Assembly (NCBI GenBank): GCA_040954595.2
Contig: CM082579.2
Location: forward strand, 10,292,001 to 10,356,000
From: Balanoglossus misakiensis
Taxonomy: Eukaryota; Hemichordata
Direction: 5' to 3'
DNA: 64,000 bases
Below, piece after piece: positions 12,401-21,200 of this stretch (its first letter is position 1; each line of letters begins with the position of its first letter). Both the position numbers and the translations under genes were made by a program. The notes under the pieces are model-generated. The model was not told the origin of the DNA and ran no database searches. It worked only from the letters and a program-made list of their open reading frames with translations.

Positions 12401-15400
12401 TATGTATTATTGATCAAATTGTGGCCGATGGTATCGGTGAGATATTACCTTTAGTGTTGGACTGCTTCGTATTTTTCACTTCGAGATTGATATATGACAG
12501 GTGCCACATGTGGGGCAGGGCACGCTCACTATTTTCAAAATACCTGATGTCACTTCATGGTTTTTGTTTAAGTACTGGAAATCAGCACATCTTTCTTTCA
12601 CGGACTTGATTTTTTTCTGTGTGCTTTGTTGATTGTGCAGTAATCTATTGTTTTGTGACAGTCTTTGCAACTGGTCATGTTAATGCTGTATATTTGACCT
12701 TGTTTTTCTTTGCAACTGACTGTGTAAATACTGTATATTTTACCTATTTGCTTTAGAATGTGTGTGGGTATGATCGGAAATATTTACGTTCAGGCATATG
12801 TGTATTTTCTATTGATTAGTTACTGAATAATATTGAGTATTCACATTGACATGGCCCCGACTGAACATGTTCTTGTTGCCTGTATAATTCCTGTAATATT
12901 ATGTCATGCCGAAGTGCAATTGGCACTAATTTTACCTTTTTGCCTTTGGTTATAGGTTGTCTCGAGGTGAAACCTCCACACAAAGGCTACGCAGATTGCA
13001 TTGAACCCGCCAAGGAATCATTCCAATGTAGAATCTCCTGTGAAGATGGATATGCATTTGTGAATCCTCCTTATGAGATGTATAATTGCAGCCCGAGTAC
13101 ATACTATCTATGGAACCATCAAAGTGCAAACAATCCGAAGGCGCTTTTCCCATCCTGTGGCCGTAAGCTAGACACTCTGTTATTGGTTAATTTTCTATGC
13201 TGGACAAGTGCATTGATGTTTGATAATATTAGAGGGATAATGATGGAAACATAATACGGTGTAATAAACCATGACTTCTTAATTCAAACATTCAGAAAAT
13301 GGCAAATGTACATCACTATGAAAGAACTATGTTTTTTTTCGGCCTGTAGATATTCCTGTGCCTAAACATGTTGCTAAATACAGATTCGGGCGTGAAATAA
13401 CCACAATAACCATAGTACTCCTCTTTTTGCAGCTTTTGTGGATATTTCAAGAAAATGGCAATATCGTAACACTTTTTTCTCAAAATTCTACATACAAGGC
13501 TAGGGAATGTGCATTACCATGCACTGCACCTAGGTAGTCCACTACCTTGGTGTTTAATTAATATCAGTAGTTGTCTCTGTATATGGTTGAATTGTGGATT
13601 GTAACCATGGTGACAACTCATGGCTTTTATGTTCTCTTCTCTTACAGTTGTAAAGAAATCCAAAGCATTTAAAATTGATATGACACTGCCATATCCAACC
13701 TTCCCGTGCGTGAGCAAAGAGGAAGCCAAAGGGGTTAGAGACAGTGCCGTGGAAATTTTGAAAGGTTTTCAGGATAATATCACCTGTATAGCTACAGGAT
13801 GGTGCAATGTCACAAGCATACGGGTATGCCAATGTTTCGATCCTGTTTCATTAGGTTTGATTGTGAAATGTATCATGGTGGTCATATGAAATTTTAGTTT
13901 TAGTTCTCCTGTGAATACTAGTGTTTTGATAATAATATTACCTCAGAATAGTTTGGTTATTCCAGATATTTCGACAGGGAAATTCCTTTATGTACAAGCC
14001 TTGTGGTGCTACAATTTTCAACAGTTCTCTATAATAAAAATTCAGGGTTGGAAGTATAGAGTTACTTTGATAGTTTTGCCAAGTCTTTTTTCACTTCTTA
14101 TTAGGTTCATGCGTGTGATGCAAACGACCCGTCACGTGGTTTGATTAGCCGGCGACGAAGACAGTTAGAAAGCGGTGCTTACATTGCCGTTCAGATAACA
14201 TCAATAGTTGACGATGATGAAGGTAAGATTATTGAAGTGAAGTGTAAAAGCACTGTGCCAATCTAATGAGTAATGTCTGATTTTGTTGCTATTCCGTATA
14301 TGTTGTGGGTAGAACCATACAGAACTTTTCAGTGGATTATATAGGGGTCCAAGCCTGCAATTGAACCCTATAGGGTTTCATATTCCTCTTATTCTTTCTT
14401 CTTCACTCAACACCAACAAAAATGTAAGTTGGCCGTCATATAGAATTTCTAAAAATCTTCTTTTCCAAAACAGAGATTTTATATTATGTGCATGTGGTGA
14501 CCTACCAAAGGTCCACACCGTCGTCAACAGAATGATGAGGGATCTACCTCTTAAAAAAATAAAATCTCTTCCATCAAAAGCAAAATCCATTGTAGCCTAC
14601 ACATTGATAGCATTCAATTTATTATTATGGATAAGGGTCATCACATGACACACAATTTTTGTATGATCTTTGACAAAGATATACAGAAATCACCTGAGTG
14701 ATACTTTTGGTGCATATGTGTACCTCTTCGACCAGCATTCGTTCCAAAGTGGAATGTTTTGGTGCCATATGACTACTTTCGTCATGTTATTATTTTATGC
14801 CTATTTAATTATAGGCTAACCAGTAGGGCTATTATGGTGTTTGATGTAAGTGGAACAGTGTGGGACCGGATTTTGTTTGAAATTTTCAGGGCTAGGACCC
14901 CCTTTCACCTATGTTGACCTTATTAACTATACTCGTATCTAATTCTAAGGCTAACCAGTATGACTAGAGAGGCATTTTTATTATGAACTTGTATTACTGT
15001 GGGATCGAATTTTTGGACCCGTTGCCATATGTCAAGGTTTTGTTGAACATGGACCAATATTGGCAATGTGGCTAATGCCCCAATCAGCTTTTGGCCTTTG
15101 GAAACTTATTCGTTGTACTTTTTGTGCATTAGATGATGTCAATGGCACAATTGTTAGGGCCAGAAGAAGCCAACGCCAGGATTCGTATGCGACAGCTGCA
15201 GATTCTATGATTGAATCTGCTGGAGAGTTTCTGACCGCTGTAAAAAAGTTATCAGCTGATGGGGGTCTTGACATCACTGTAAGAGGTGTGGAAATTGCGG
15301 CGGATGTGGACCAGACTTCAGCTGATGGGTATGATGAATGCCCGGATGATGCCGTCCCAATAGGTGATGGATTATGTGGTAAGTGTGATGACCATCTGTA

Positions 15401-17271
15401 TGGTATATGTTGCAGCACGGTCACTACATTTAAAGTCATCTTTGTTTTTTTCATGTTTTCCCTGATGATATGATTAGCTAATGAGTTACAATATGTTTAT
15501 ATCGATGAAATTGTCAATTTCTATTATTTTGTTATCTCTTGCCTTCACATAAAAATTATAGGAATTGTAAAAATAGATGTTTTTTTCTTCCCAGAAGTAT
15601 AGTACCTGAGTGTGTGTGTTTGTTGTTGTTGTTGTTGTTTATTTTGGGGGGAGTGTAACATTGCAGGTCGTCTCTCATATTTATTCTTACATTCTTCACT
15701 CCAGTGGAATGTACAGTTGGTTCATTCAGAACATGGCTAACCGACATACCGGATCCTGTATGCATGCCTTGTCCACAAGGCCAGTACCAAGATGAAGTGG
15801 GTCAACCTGAGTGTAAACTGTGTCCCAGCGGTAGTGTTACCGATGGCTTTGGCAATATTAACATCACAGACTGCTATGGTAAAATTCATAATTGAAAAAA
15901 AAAGTATTTTGTTGCTCATAATTTAAAGTAAATCGTGACATTTGCCCTGCTATTTTTTTAAATTCCGAAACTTTTACTTTGTACATTTAAAATGCTATTT
16001 TTTCACGGCCTTTACAGTTGGCAATGTGCGAACAAAGAAACAAAAAAAACCATTGACTGTCTGTAAACATTTGCCTAACAGTCGGTTGTGTTGTGATAGT
16101 TATTACTTTTCAAGTATTTAAAAAATCAGTCCTTCTAATACCTTGGCATTACTTCTGGTATTGTAATTGTTATGATATTAATTTGTAATCAAAATATGTT
16201 GTCGCATACCACATACCACAAAAGCCACCATACTTTTAATAACTGTGTATGACATAATCCCCGAATGGTACAACGTTGTTATTTATGCTTATATTAACCC
16301 AGTATTTTTGTCATCAATTTTCTTGTACCAGTACCAATGAATGACACTGGAAGAAACATCACCTATTTTCACTTGCTTAACAACTAAAAGTAACTGATAA
16401 CTGACCATAGTCCATTTAAAATTATTACGAAAGGATATTTTTGTCCCTTTCACGGAAAGCGTTACAACAATTTACATTTAATTGGTCTAGTTGTGAATCC
16501 ATGAGACGTACACTTTCATGTAGTACATATAGTTTACAATGTTAATATTCTTTCCACACCTCGAGGTGTGGGAAGAAAAGCAAGCCAGTTGTTAAATGGT
16601 AATGTTGATTATCCTCTGACAATATACATTGTACATTTGTTACAGTTCCACCAACTGAAGTTTATACATCGACAGAATCCCCAACTATTGAAATTATAGA
16701 TCGTATTCCCGAGAAAAACGATACAAATTACATGTACATCATTGTCGGCGTTGTTGTTACTGTATCTCTTTTGGCAATAATTACAATCATATTGCTGTGT
16801 GTATTCAGGTAAGTCGGGCACCTAAATCAAATTAGATCATTACCGTTAAGGAAACAATGACATAGAAATGTTCACATCCATATAATTCATCTGTGTATAA
16901 GCAACAATGCAAATGTGTTAGACATGCACTGTTAGAAATATTTATGCAATTTTTTTGTTTGAAAGGCGTTTATTTCTATAATAGCGTCTCAATAGTGGAT
17001 ATTGACCGCTTGTGATGTACATCAATTTGCCTCTTGCATCGATATCCATACCAGTATATTGAGCAAGTCCATCACACTACATTATAGGTCTAGGATTTGC
17101 CCAAAGAAGACCGTGGAACATTTACCAGATGAGAAGCCATTACACAGCCCTTCACTGGTAGAGAAAATGCCATCTAGTCGCGCCGTGTCCCCTGGTGTCA
17201 TCTCTGCTTTCGGTGTGGAGATGGAACTGGATGAAGTAGTAGATGTTTCAAAGATAGCAAAAGACACCTAG
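311..17271 (+). CDS. Large EGF/pentraxin/TSP1 type I membrane protein (5' partial)
   Basis: Twenty-three exons join with matching phases into 5147 coding bases, giving 1714 residues after a split first codon. Residue numbers count from the first full codon. Order: three ephrin-receptor-like (GCC2/GCC3) repeats (1-161), 21 EGF domains (about 162-960), pentraxin domain (961-1157), two EGF (1158-1235), TSP1 (1236-1292), sushi-like domain (1293-1361), unassigned region with two polybasic sites (1362-1541), one GCC2/GCC3 repeat (1542-1599), transmembrane helix (about 1630-1653) and a short cytoplasmic tail. Most domain-bordering introns are phase 1, as expected for exon-shuffled extracellular proteins. 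The parts resemble SVEP1/polydom, Notch and fibropellin, but I know no named family with this order plus a membrane anchor. A cell-surface adhesion or receptor role is inference. The signal peptide and upstream exons lie left of the window. Confidence 0.85.
757..918 (+). CDS. Gene 1 exon 2: ephrin-receptor-like repeat
   Basis: Acceptor TTGTTCCAG, donor GTATGG, 162 bp, phase 1-1, the same length as the exons on either side. The translation contains [18 protein letters not shown] followed by CPDNTTTDG, a standard GCC2/GCC3 repeat. Three equal-length symmetric exons indicate tandem exon duplication. Confidence 0.85.
1275..1436 (+). CDS. Gene 1 exon 3: ephrin-receptor-like repeat
   Basis: Acceptor TTCTACAG, donor GTGAGT, 162 bp, phase 1-1. 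The translation begins [20 protein letters not shown] and ends with [14 protein letters not shown]. It is the third of three equal repeats before the EGF array. Confidence 0.85.
2303..2355. repeat. Interstitial telomere-type (CCCTAA)n tract
   Basis: About nine units of CCCTAA with one CCCAAA variant, lying inside the outer MITE of intron 3. It equals the animal telomere repeat TTAGGG on the other strand. Confidence 0.9.
2726..3160. mobile_element. Second MITE nested inside the TTA element
   Basis: Inverted ends TAGCCCGGAGACACAGGCGT (2726) and its complement (3141-3160), with a second inner match (CGCCCGGGGACAGT). The 8-bp motif ATATTGTG abuts the left end and recurs one base past the right end (3162-3169). 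An 8-bp duplication suggests a hAT-like element. There is no coding capacity. Confidence 0.75.
3415..3624 (+). CDS. Gene 1 exon 4: EGF domains 1-2
   Basis: Acceptor TTTTTCCAG, donor GTAAGG, 210 bp, phase 1-1. EGF 1 carries CQSSPC and CINGGTC and EGF 2 carries CESHPC and CLNNGTC. These match the O-glucose (CxSxPC) and O-fucose (Cx4[S/T]C) consensus motifs. The NIDEC linker before EGF 2 is a calcium-binding EGF feature. Confidence 0.92.
3820..4500 (+). CDS. Gene 1 exon 5: EGF domains 3-8
   Basis: This is a 681-bp exon with an acceptor after a T tract and donor GTACGT, phase 1-1. It encodes six EGF domains without interruption. The fifth of them (starting DFDEVDNPC) lacks both cysteine 1 and cysteine 3, while cysteines 2, 4, 5 and 6 remain. 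The other five have all six cysteines. Confidence 0.93.
4845..5075 (+). CDS. Gene 1 exon 6: EGF domains 9-10
   Basis: Acceptor TACGTAG, donor GTGAGC, 231 bp, phase 1-1. The exon supplies the last cysteine of EGF 8 (GFDCEED), then CSSNPC...CGDGSTC and CDQLPC...CANNGTC, two complete EGF cores. Confidence 0.92.
5352..5760. mobile_element. Tc1/mariner-like MITE with 145-bp identical arms
   Basis: Arms 5352-5496 and 5616-5760 are inverted copies with no mismatch that I can find, around a 119-bp centre. The ends read TA-CAGCCG and CGGCTG-TA, so a TA duplication around a 405-bp element is the simplest reading. There is no transposase. It fills most of intron 6 of gene 1, and its right end is 21 bp before exon 7. 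Confidence 0.8.
5782..5935 (+). CDS. Gene 1 exon 7: EGF 11 and start of EGF 12
   Basis: The acceptor CACTACAG lies only 21 bp after the right end of an inverted-repeat element, and the donor is GTAAGT. The exon is 154 bp and ends in phase 2 inside EGF 12 (DDCTA). This breaks the phase 1 rule, so EGF 12 is split between exons. Confidence 0.9.
6083..6290. repeat. (GAAT)n microsatellite with GGAT variants
   Basis: A tetranucleotide tract in intron 7 of gene 1, pure to about 6172, then interrupted by (GGAT)n and inverted (ATTC)n pieces. Length variation between individuals is likely. Confidence 0.95.
6346..7066 (+). CDS. Gene 1 exon 8: EGF 12 (end) to EGF 18 (start)
   Basis: This 721-bp exon follows the acceptor CTTGCAG and ends in phase 0 before GTAGAT. 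It holds the rest of EGF 12, five complete EGF domains and the first half of EGF 18 ([10 protein letters not shown]). One EGF begins FQACISSPC in place of the usual acidic linker, so it probably does not bind calcium. Confidence 0.92.
7352..7496 (+). CDS. Gene 1 exon 9: EGF 18 (end) and EGF 19
   Basis: Acceptor TCCTTACAG, donor GTAATT, 145 bp, phase 0 to 1. It begins [17 protein letters not shown], completing EGF 18, and continues with [14 protein letters not shown]. Confidence 0.9.
7832..7952 (+). CDS. Gene 1 exon 10: EGF 19 (end) and EGF 20
   Basis: Acceptor GTTTCATAG, donor GTGTGT, 121 bp, phase 1 to 2. It encodes [13 protein letters not shown] and an EGF with [12 protein letters not shown], which lacks both the O-glucose and O-fucose consensus motifs. 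Confidence 0.88.
7953..8645 (+). other. Gene 1 introns 10 to 15, contents
   Basis: This entry covers intron 10 here, and also speaks for intron 11 (8780-9225), intron 12 (9446-9752), intron 13 (9941-10423) and intron 14 (10607-11137). Apart from short AT-rich runs I see no repeat, RNA gene or extra exon in them. Intron 15 (11372-12050) contains the truncated TSP1 copy and nothing else recognised. Confidence 0.4.
8646..8779 (+). CDS. Gene 1 exon 11: EGF 20 (end) and EGF 21
   Basis: Acceptor TTTTGTAG, donor GTGTGT, 134 bp, phase 2 to 1. It encodes [11 protein letters not shown], then [12 protein letters not shown], and closes the long EGF run with GTHCEE before the pentraxin domain. Confidence 0.9.
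9226..9445 (+). CDS. Gene 1 exon 12: pentraxin domain, part 1
   Basis: Acceptor CTTTTTCAG, donor GTAAGG, 220 bp, phase 1 to 2. The segment [16 protein letters not shown] matches the N-terminal strands of pentraxin/LamG folds. Alanine stands where classical pentraxins have the first conserved cysteine. Confidence 0.82.
9753..9940 (+). CDS. Gene 1 exon 13: pentraxin domain, part 2
   Basis: Acceptor TTACGCAG, donor GTTAGT, 188 bp, phase 2 to 1. [13 protein letters not shown] corresponds to the pentraxin signature HxCx[S/T]W, with alanine in place of cysteine. The region after it ([12 protein letters not shown]) is short where classical pentraxins bind calcium. Confidence 0.82.
10424..10606 (+). 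CDS. Gene 1 exon 14: pentraxin domain, part 3
   Basis: Acceptor TGCTTATCAG, donor GTAAGT, 183 bp, phase 1-1. [11 protein letters not shown] and [12 protein letters not shown] are hallmark C-terminal pentraxin segments, compared with VNMW and GNVxxW in C-reactive protein. The domain totals about 197 residues, the usual size. It ends PSLC as in SVEP1-type pentraxin modules. Confidence 0.85.
11138..11371 (+). CDS. Gene 1 exon 15: EGF domains 22-23
   Basis: Acceptor CTGTTTAAG, donor GTAAGT, 234 bp, phase 1-1. It encodes two complete EGF domains, [14 protein letters not shown] and [14 protein letters not shown], between pentraxin and TSP1. Confidence 0.92.
11872..11924 (+). pseudogene. Truncated extra copy of the TSP1 exon
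   Basis: Fifty-three bases match the start of the TSP1 exon at 12051 with four mismatches, then the match stops abruptly. The copy has an acceptor (TTACTAG) and, two bases before its end, a possible donor GTATAT. Used as an exon it would be 51 bp in phase 1-1, adding 17 residues with [10 protein letters not shown] and no stop. It is either a decaying exon duplicate or an unrecognised cassette exon. Confidence 0.7.
12051..12221 (+). CDS. Gene 1 exon 16: thrombospondin type 1 repeat
   Basis: Acceptor GTGTTTTAG, donor GTTAGT, 171 bp, phase 1-1, one complete TSP1 module. It contains [14 protein letters not shown]: the WxxWxxW motif for tryptophan C-mannosylation and CSATC, the POFUT2 O-fucose consensus. 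It then shows RTRTCDDP and ends CNTEDCP, a standard six-cysteine repeat. Confidence 0.93.
12956..13162 (+). CDS. Gene 1 exon 17: sushi-like (CCP) domain
   Basis: Acceptor GGTTATAG, donor GTAAGC, 207 bp, phase 1-1. It contains six cysteines, with [21 protein letters not shown] and a final LFPSCG. The CEDGY and closing W...P.C pattern fits a sushi/CCP module with one extra cysteine pair. Confidence 0.72.
13163..13647 (+). other. Gene 1 introns 16 to 19, contents
   Basis: Introns 16 (12222-12955), 17 (this span), 18 (13824-14104) and 19 (14223-15132) carry no recognised element. Intron 19 has two loosely similar patches about 130 bp apart (around 14880 and 15000, each with GGACC and ATGTTGACC/ATGTCAAGG-like pieces) that may be a decayed repeat. 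Confidence 0.35.
13648..13823 (+). CDS. Gene 1 exon 18: unassigned juxtamembrane region, part 1
   Basis: Acceptor TCTCTTACAG, donor GTATGC, 176 bp, ending in phase 0. The pattern reads as a strand (FKIDMTLP), a helix ([19 protein letters not shown]) and a strand (CNVTSIRV). No family was recognised from sequence alone. Confidence 0.82.
14105..14222 (+). CDS. Gene 1 exon 19: polybasic site exon
   Basis: Acceptor TCTTATTAG, donor GTAAGA, 118 bp, phase 0 to 1. It encodes [20 protein letters not shown] and then [20 protein letters not shown] followed by Q (residues 1436-1440) fits the furin consensus R-x-[K/R]-R. The acidic end is followed by another basic cluster in the next exon. Confidence 0.82.
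15133..15378 (+). CDS. Gene 1 exon 20: unassigned juxtamembrane region, part 2
   Basis: Acceptor TGTGCATTAG, donor GTAAGT, 246 bp, phase 1-1. It starts with [11 protein letters not shown], a second possible furin site (RARR, 1468-1471). A predicted helix follows ([20 protein letters not shown]), then a strand ([10 protein letters not shown]) and an acidic stretch ending [13 protein letters not shown]. No family was recognised. Confidence 0.82.
15705..15878 (+). CDS. Gene 1 exon 21: C-terminal ephrin-receptor-like repeat
   Basis: Acceptor CACTCCAG, donor GTAAAA, 174 bp, phase 1-1. [18 protein letters not shown] then [11 protein letters not shown] matches exons 1-3 closely, so the same module borders the ectodomain near the membrane. 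Confidence 0.9.
16548..16577. repeat. Short perfect-stem palindrome in gene 1 intron 21
   Basis: Two 13-base arms, TTCTTTCCACACC and GGTGTGGGAAGAA, flank TCGA with one mismatch. They could form a hairpin. The rest of intron 21 (15879-16645) shows nothing notable. Confidence 0.7.
16646..16808 (+). CDS. Gene 1 exon 22: stalk and transmembrane helix
   Basis: Acceptor TTGTTACAG, donor GTAAGT, 163 bp, phase 1 to 2. A Ser/Thr/Pro-rich stalk leads to about 24 hydrophobic residues (1630-1653: [20 protein letters not shown] then LCVF), followed by arginine. This is a single-pass type I anchor. Confidence 0.92.
17088..17271 (+). CDS. Gene 1 exon 23: cytoplasmic tail and stop
   Basis: The acceptor is CATTATAG; a second acceptor GTCTAG six bases downstream keeps the frame. 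The tail of about 60 residues starts (R)SRICPKK, has two Ser-Pro sites (HSPS, VSPG) and ends with acidic [15 protein letters not shown] and TAG. No SH2, ITAM or other known signalling motif was seen. Confidence 0.88.
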
Positions 17272-18210
17272 ATGACTACAAGTAACACAATTTACAACTT
17301 TACGGGGGTACCACCGTTTGAGAATAAATTACTGTATTTTGGAAAAGGATTTATATAAAGGGGTTTTGAGCATTGCGATGAATACCATATAAATTAACAA
17401 GCTTGATTTCAGCTATGTTGCAGGACTAGGCCTGTTATTGAAGTAGTCATTCTGGTTTTTTTTTCTGTTGCAAAATAATTTCAGGTCGTAGAGTGTCTTA
17501 TACTTGATGTAGACATGACAACATCTTATCGTGCTGTCGTATAGTGGTACATGTATGTGATTTCTGTATATATCCTGTGTTTTTGACTATAAGTGTTAAT
17601 ATTTTATATGACACTTGTCATTTTTTATTATTAGACATTGTGATGCATTTATACAAGGAAGCGGCTAACTTTTGAACTGTCATGACTATAACACACAGGT
17701 CAATTCTAACAATAATGAACAATTATTTAGAAATATGCCCACAAGATACATGCCAGATAGTTGAGTTGTAATTGTGGCTACAGAGATATGTTAATTGTAA
17801 TTTGATTGTATCTGCATATTAAGTTTTTTATTTCCGTTTTTGTCACATTAAATGTTCTTTGCGTTTATGTATTTGTGTTGTATATGCAGTCTGAAATTGA
17901 ATATTCTTTCACATTGTTTAATTTTGAGGCGAGACTCGCCTTAAGTTTACACTTTAACAACATGTACATGTATCTTTAGTACAGTTTTCTTTTTATTTAC
18001 ACAAGTGCGCCTTGATGTCAACAATATCAGTTAAATATTTTAGACAACCACCGATTAATATTGTTGACTTATTTGACACCGTCCATATTTGTGTTACTTT
18101 AGTGTTATTTTATCTTTTTATCAAATCAGATTGTAACACTGTCACATTTTAACTATCGTTTGGATGTAATTTACTTCTGTAAATAAATATGTATTGTCTA
18201 TTAACTTTGT
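17272..18210 (+). other. Gene 1 3' untranslated region
   Basis: This AT-rich sequence follows the stop codon and holds no further coding signal. It ends shortly after the AATAAA at 18182. The end point is estimated from the signal, not observed. A weaker AATAAA lies at about 17322. Confidence 0.6.
18182..18187 (+). promoter_or_regulatory. Poly(A) signal of gene 1
   Basis: Canonical AATAAA, about 910 bp after the stop codon, followed by a T/GT-rich stretch (18190-18232) typical of a downstream cleavage element. Confidence 0.6.
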
Positions 18211-21200
18211 ATTGTATTTTCTTTCATTACACATGTTACTAGACGAATATTTCCATTGTTTTGTCTAGATATTTACCATTGAAGAATGCATGAACAAAAA
18301 CAAAATGCAGCCACATCAGTCTCTGTAATTCATCGCCATAAAATTTACCAAAAAGATTATTTTTCTTCAAAACAATAAATTTGTGTTCCACTATGTTTAT
18401 CATCTGCAACTTTTTGTGCTGTTGTTGCACAATATTTATGTTCGACTTGAATTGAAATCATTTCGTAGAACAACAACACAAACAAACACAACAACACTAA
18501 CAACAACAACATAGGTGGCTGTCATTCACAGGTGATGTTGACTAACATTAGTTTTTTGACAAGCAAGCTCTCCCCCGAACTACTCGCTTATGCTAGTCTG
18601 AAATGGTGCATAGATGGATGGGGATAACCAAGAAATATATCTCAATGGACAGGGCCACACATCTTAGAGATCAGAATGTTAAAAGCTTTAACTTAGAAAA
18701 AACAAACACACATGGTAAACTTTTTTATGTGGAACTTTATTTGAGCTGGAATTCACATAATAGTTTGTACAAGGCTTGGGAAACAAAATCAAATATTACA
18801 TCACTTAGAAATCCCAACTCTGAGTGTGCAGCCCGTATCGATTGGATGCCTTATTCCACATTTGCATACCTGTCACGTCAGTTAACACTTCAATTTATTT
18901 TGTTTGGAATTCAGCTCAATTATCACCACATTTTGATGACTGTAAATCATTTTTCAGTTTGATGTGAATTTGCACAATTTTCAGTGCAGATGTTTCATCT
19001 ACACAAATCAGGGCAAATAATAACATCTTCATCAAGAAAAGGAATACACAGAAATGTCACTTCCAAGAATACTGCAAATTATCTTTACCACTGTGAGTAG
19101 CTCTTTTGATATTTTTCTCCCAGTAACCTTGGTTTTACTGGATTGAGTTCTCTGAAGGTCGTGCATATTTCACCACATTACATACAACCAATCACAGATG
19201 ATTGCACACTACGAGTAATGTAAATATTGTTATGCGAAATACTCCAAAGATAGCCATTCATGGTGAGCTGTCCTATAGGACCATAGAAATATCTAATACA
19301 TCAATATCATATATGTGAAATTCACATTAAACTTTGTGATACACACTAAAGTAACTTTAACAATGAAGATTGCTTTCTTGACAAATAAACGGTTTATAAT
19401 CAAAACAAAACTTTTACCAGCAAATAAAAAAAATTCTCTGACGCAAAATAGATACTTTCAAACTGGCAACACTTGACTTCAACAAAGAACAATAAACACG
19501 ACACGGAGTACGCAACAAACATCAAACCACTACTGAAAGAAAAAAAAAAGTACTAGTAAAATACAGACAATATAACAAGGTCACATTATTCTTACGGTAT
19601 AAACAAAAGCCAATCTCCTGGCATTCCAACTAGTATTATCTGACATATAAATCCTAAAACAATAAACGACTGCTGAAAATCTATTTGGTATTTTCAAATT
19701 CAAAATTAACAACCAGGACTTTTATTGCTGGAGCAACAGAAATTAAATGATAAATCAAAAAAATAAAAATAAATAACATCGAATTACACATCACATTGTG
19801 AAAAAAATCAATGTTCATTTCACAGTTTTGATAAATTTCAAAATAAGACCCTGTGCTGAACATATGATTATTTGATTGTTTACAATTAACGTCAAAAATT
19901 CAATTAATTTTCAAGATATAAAGGTCATATCTAATATCACTGCCAGTTGAACACAGCAATAGTCTATGTGTTTGCTGACGTACATGTAACCCAAACAACT
20001 GTATGGGTAATTTCACTTTGAACACACTGAAATAAACATTCAAATGGCATCAGTGTTTTGCAAAAACTATTAAAACTTGTCCCTCTCAAGTCCAAATCCA
20101 AGATGACTTAGAACGATGGTGGCAACCTAATAAAGGCATATATTGCTTGATGTAAGCACTCTTACAGAAACAAATACACCTTGTTCCTCTAGCACACACA
20201 ATTTTATGAGGACACAAAATATCAGTTGTGCGAGCCAGTTTCTGAACAGAATCTTTTCTGTTTGCACTGTAGTCAAATGAACTCGGGTGTCCATATTTGA
20301 ATGTTTTGCACTCCTACCAATCTTGAAGACAGAAAGAGACACCCATGATATAAGTTCACATTAATTAATACACAATACACCAAACTTCACATTTCACTGA
20401 AACTCAAAATTACCACAAATTAATCTGCAACATTTACACGTACACAGAGCAATACATTGCATATTGTAATAATTAAACACTTTTGTGTGTTCATAATGGT
20501 GCATTTGAAAGTATGTCTGTGGCACCACCTGACCTCATGCTTTACCTCAAAGCACCTGCTGCAGTCAAAACTTTCTATGGTTTAAAACCCTTTCACCACC
20601 ATGGTTCATTCCAAACCCATTGTTTTCTATGGTTAGGTTGGACCTCTAAAGAGGGAGCTGGGGATGAAAGGGTAAAAACAAAACTTCTCAAATACACTGG
20701 GAATGTTTTTTTAAGTGTGGTACCATAGACCATTTTAAGTTTTAAAATAAAATCATGAAAATAATGCAAAGGTGGCAGCTACTGGGGCTACGTGCGGATA
20801 CCTGGTAGACATGAACCAATTACATTAAGTGTACATGTCAGTCTAAATACCCTGGGTTGGTCAAGGCAGGCTGAAACTCGTCATCGTGTTTCTTTGAAAG
20901 AGTTATGCATAGAGAATAGAATAGCGGTATCTGAAATTCAGATGAGCTAAATTGCTGTCGAATAGGCATGAAAGAACAGAAGATCCCTGAAAACCCTATA
21001 TTTGAAAATTACCTCTCCAGTATATCAAACTGTACCTAACTGCAGGCACATCAACGTTTTGAAGTCTATATCCTCTCTAGCTACAGTTTTAACAGGATTA
21101 TCCACTATTGTTGGTGTAAGGGATATTCAAGGGAACCTTCAAAGGGTGTATTTCCTGACGAATTGATTGTTAATTAATTCCAGTATGCAAATATATGTCA

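Noticed and set aside
14340-14650. Intron 19 stretch as another exon of gene 1
   Set aside because: No cysteine pattern, no splice sites in phase 1-1, and exons 19 and 20 already join in frame without it.
15032-15454. 140-codon open frame on the minus strand
   Set aside because: It is antisense to exon 20 of gene 1, which has good splice sites and phase continuity. Its protein shows no recognisable domain.
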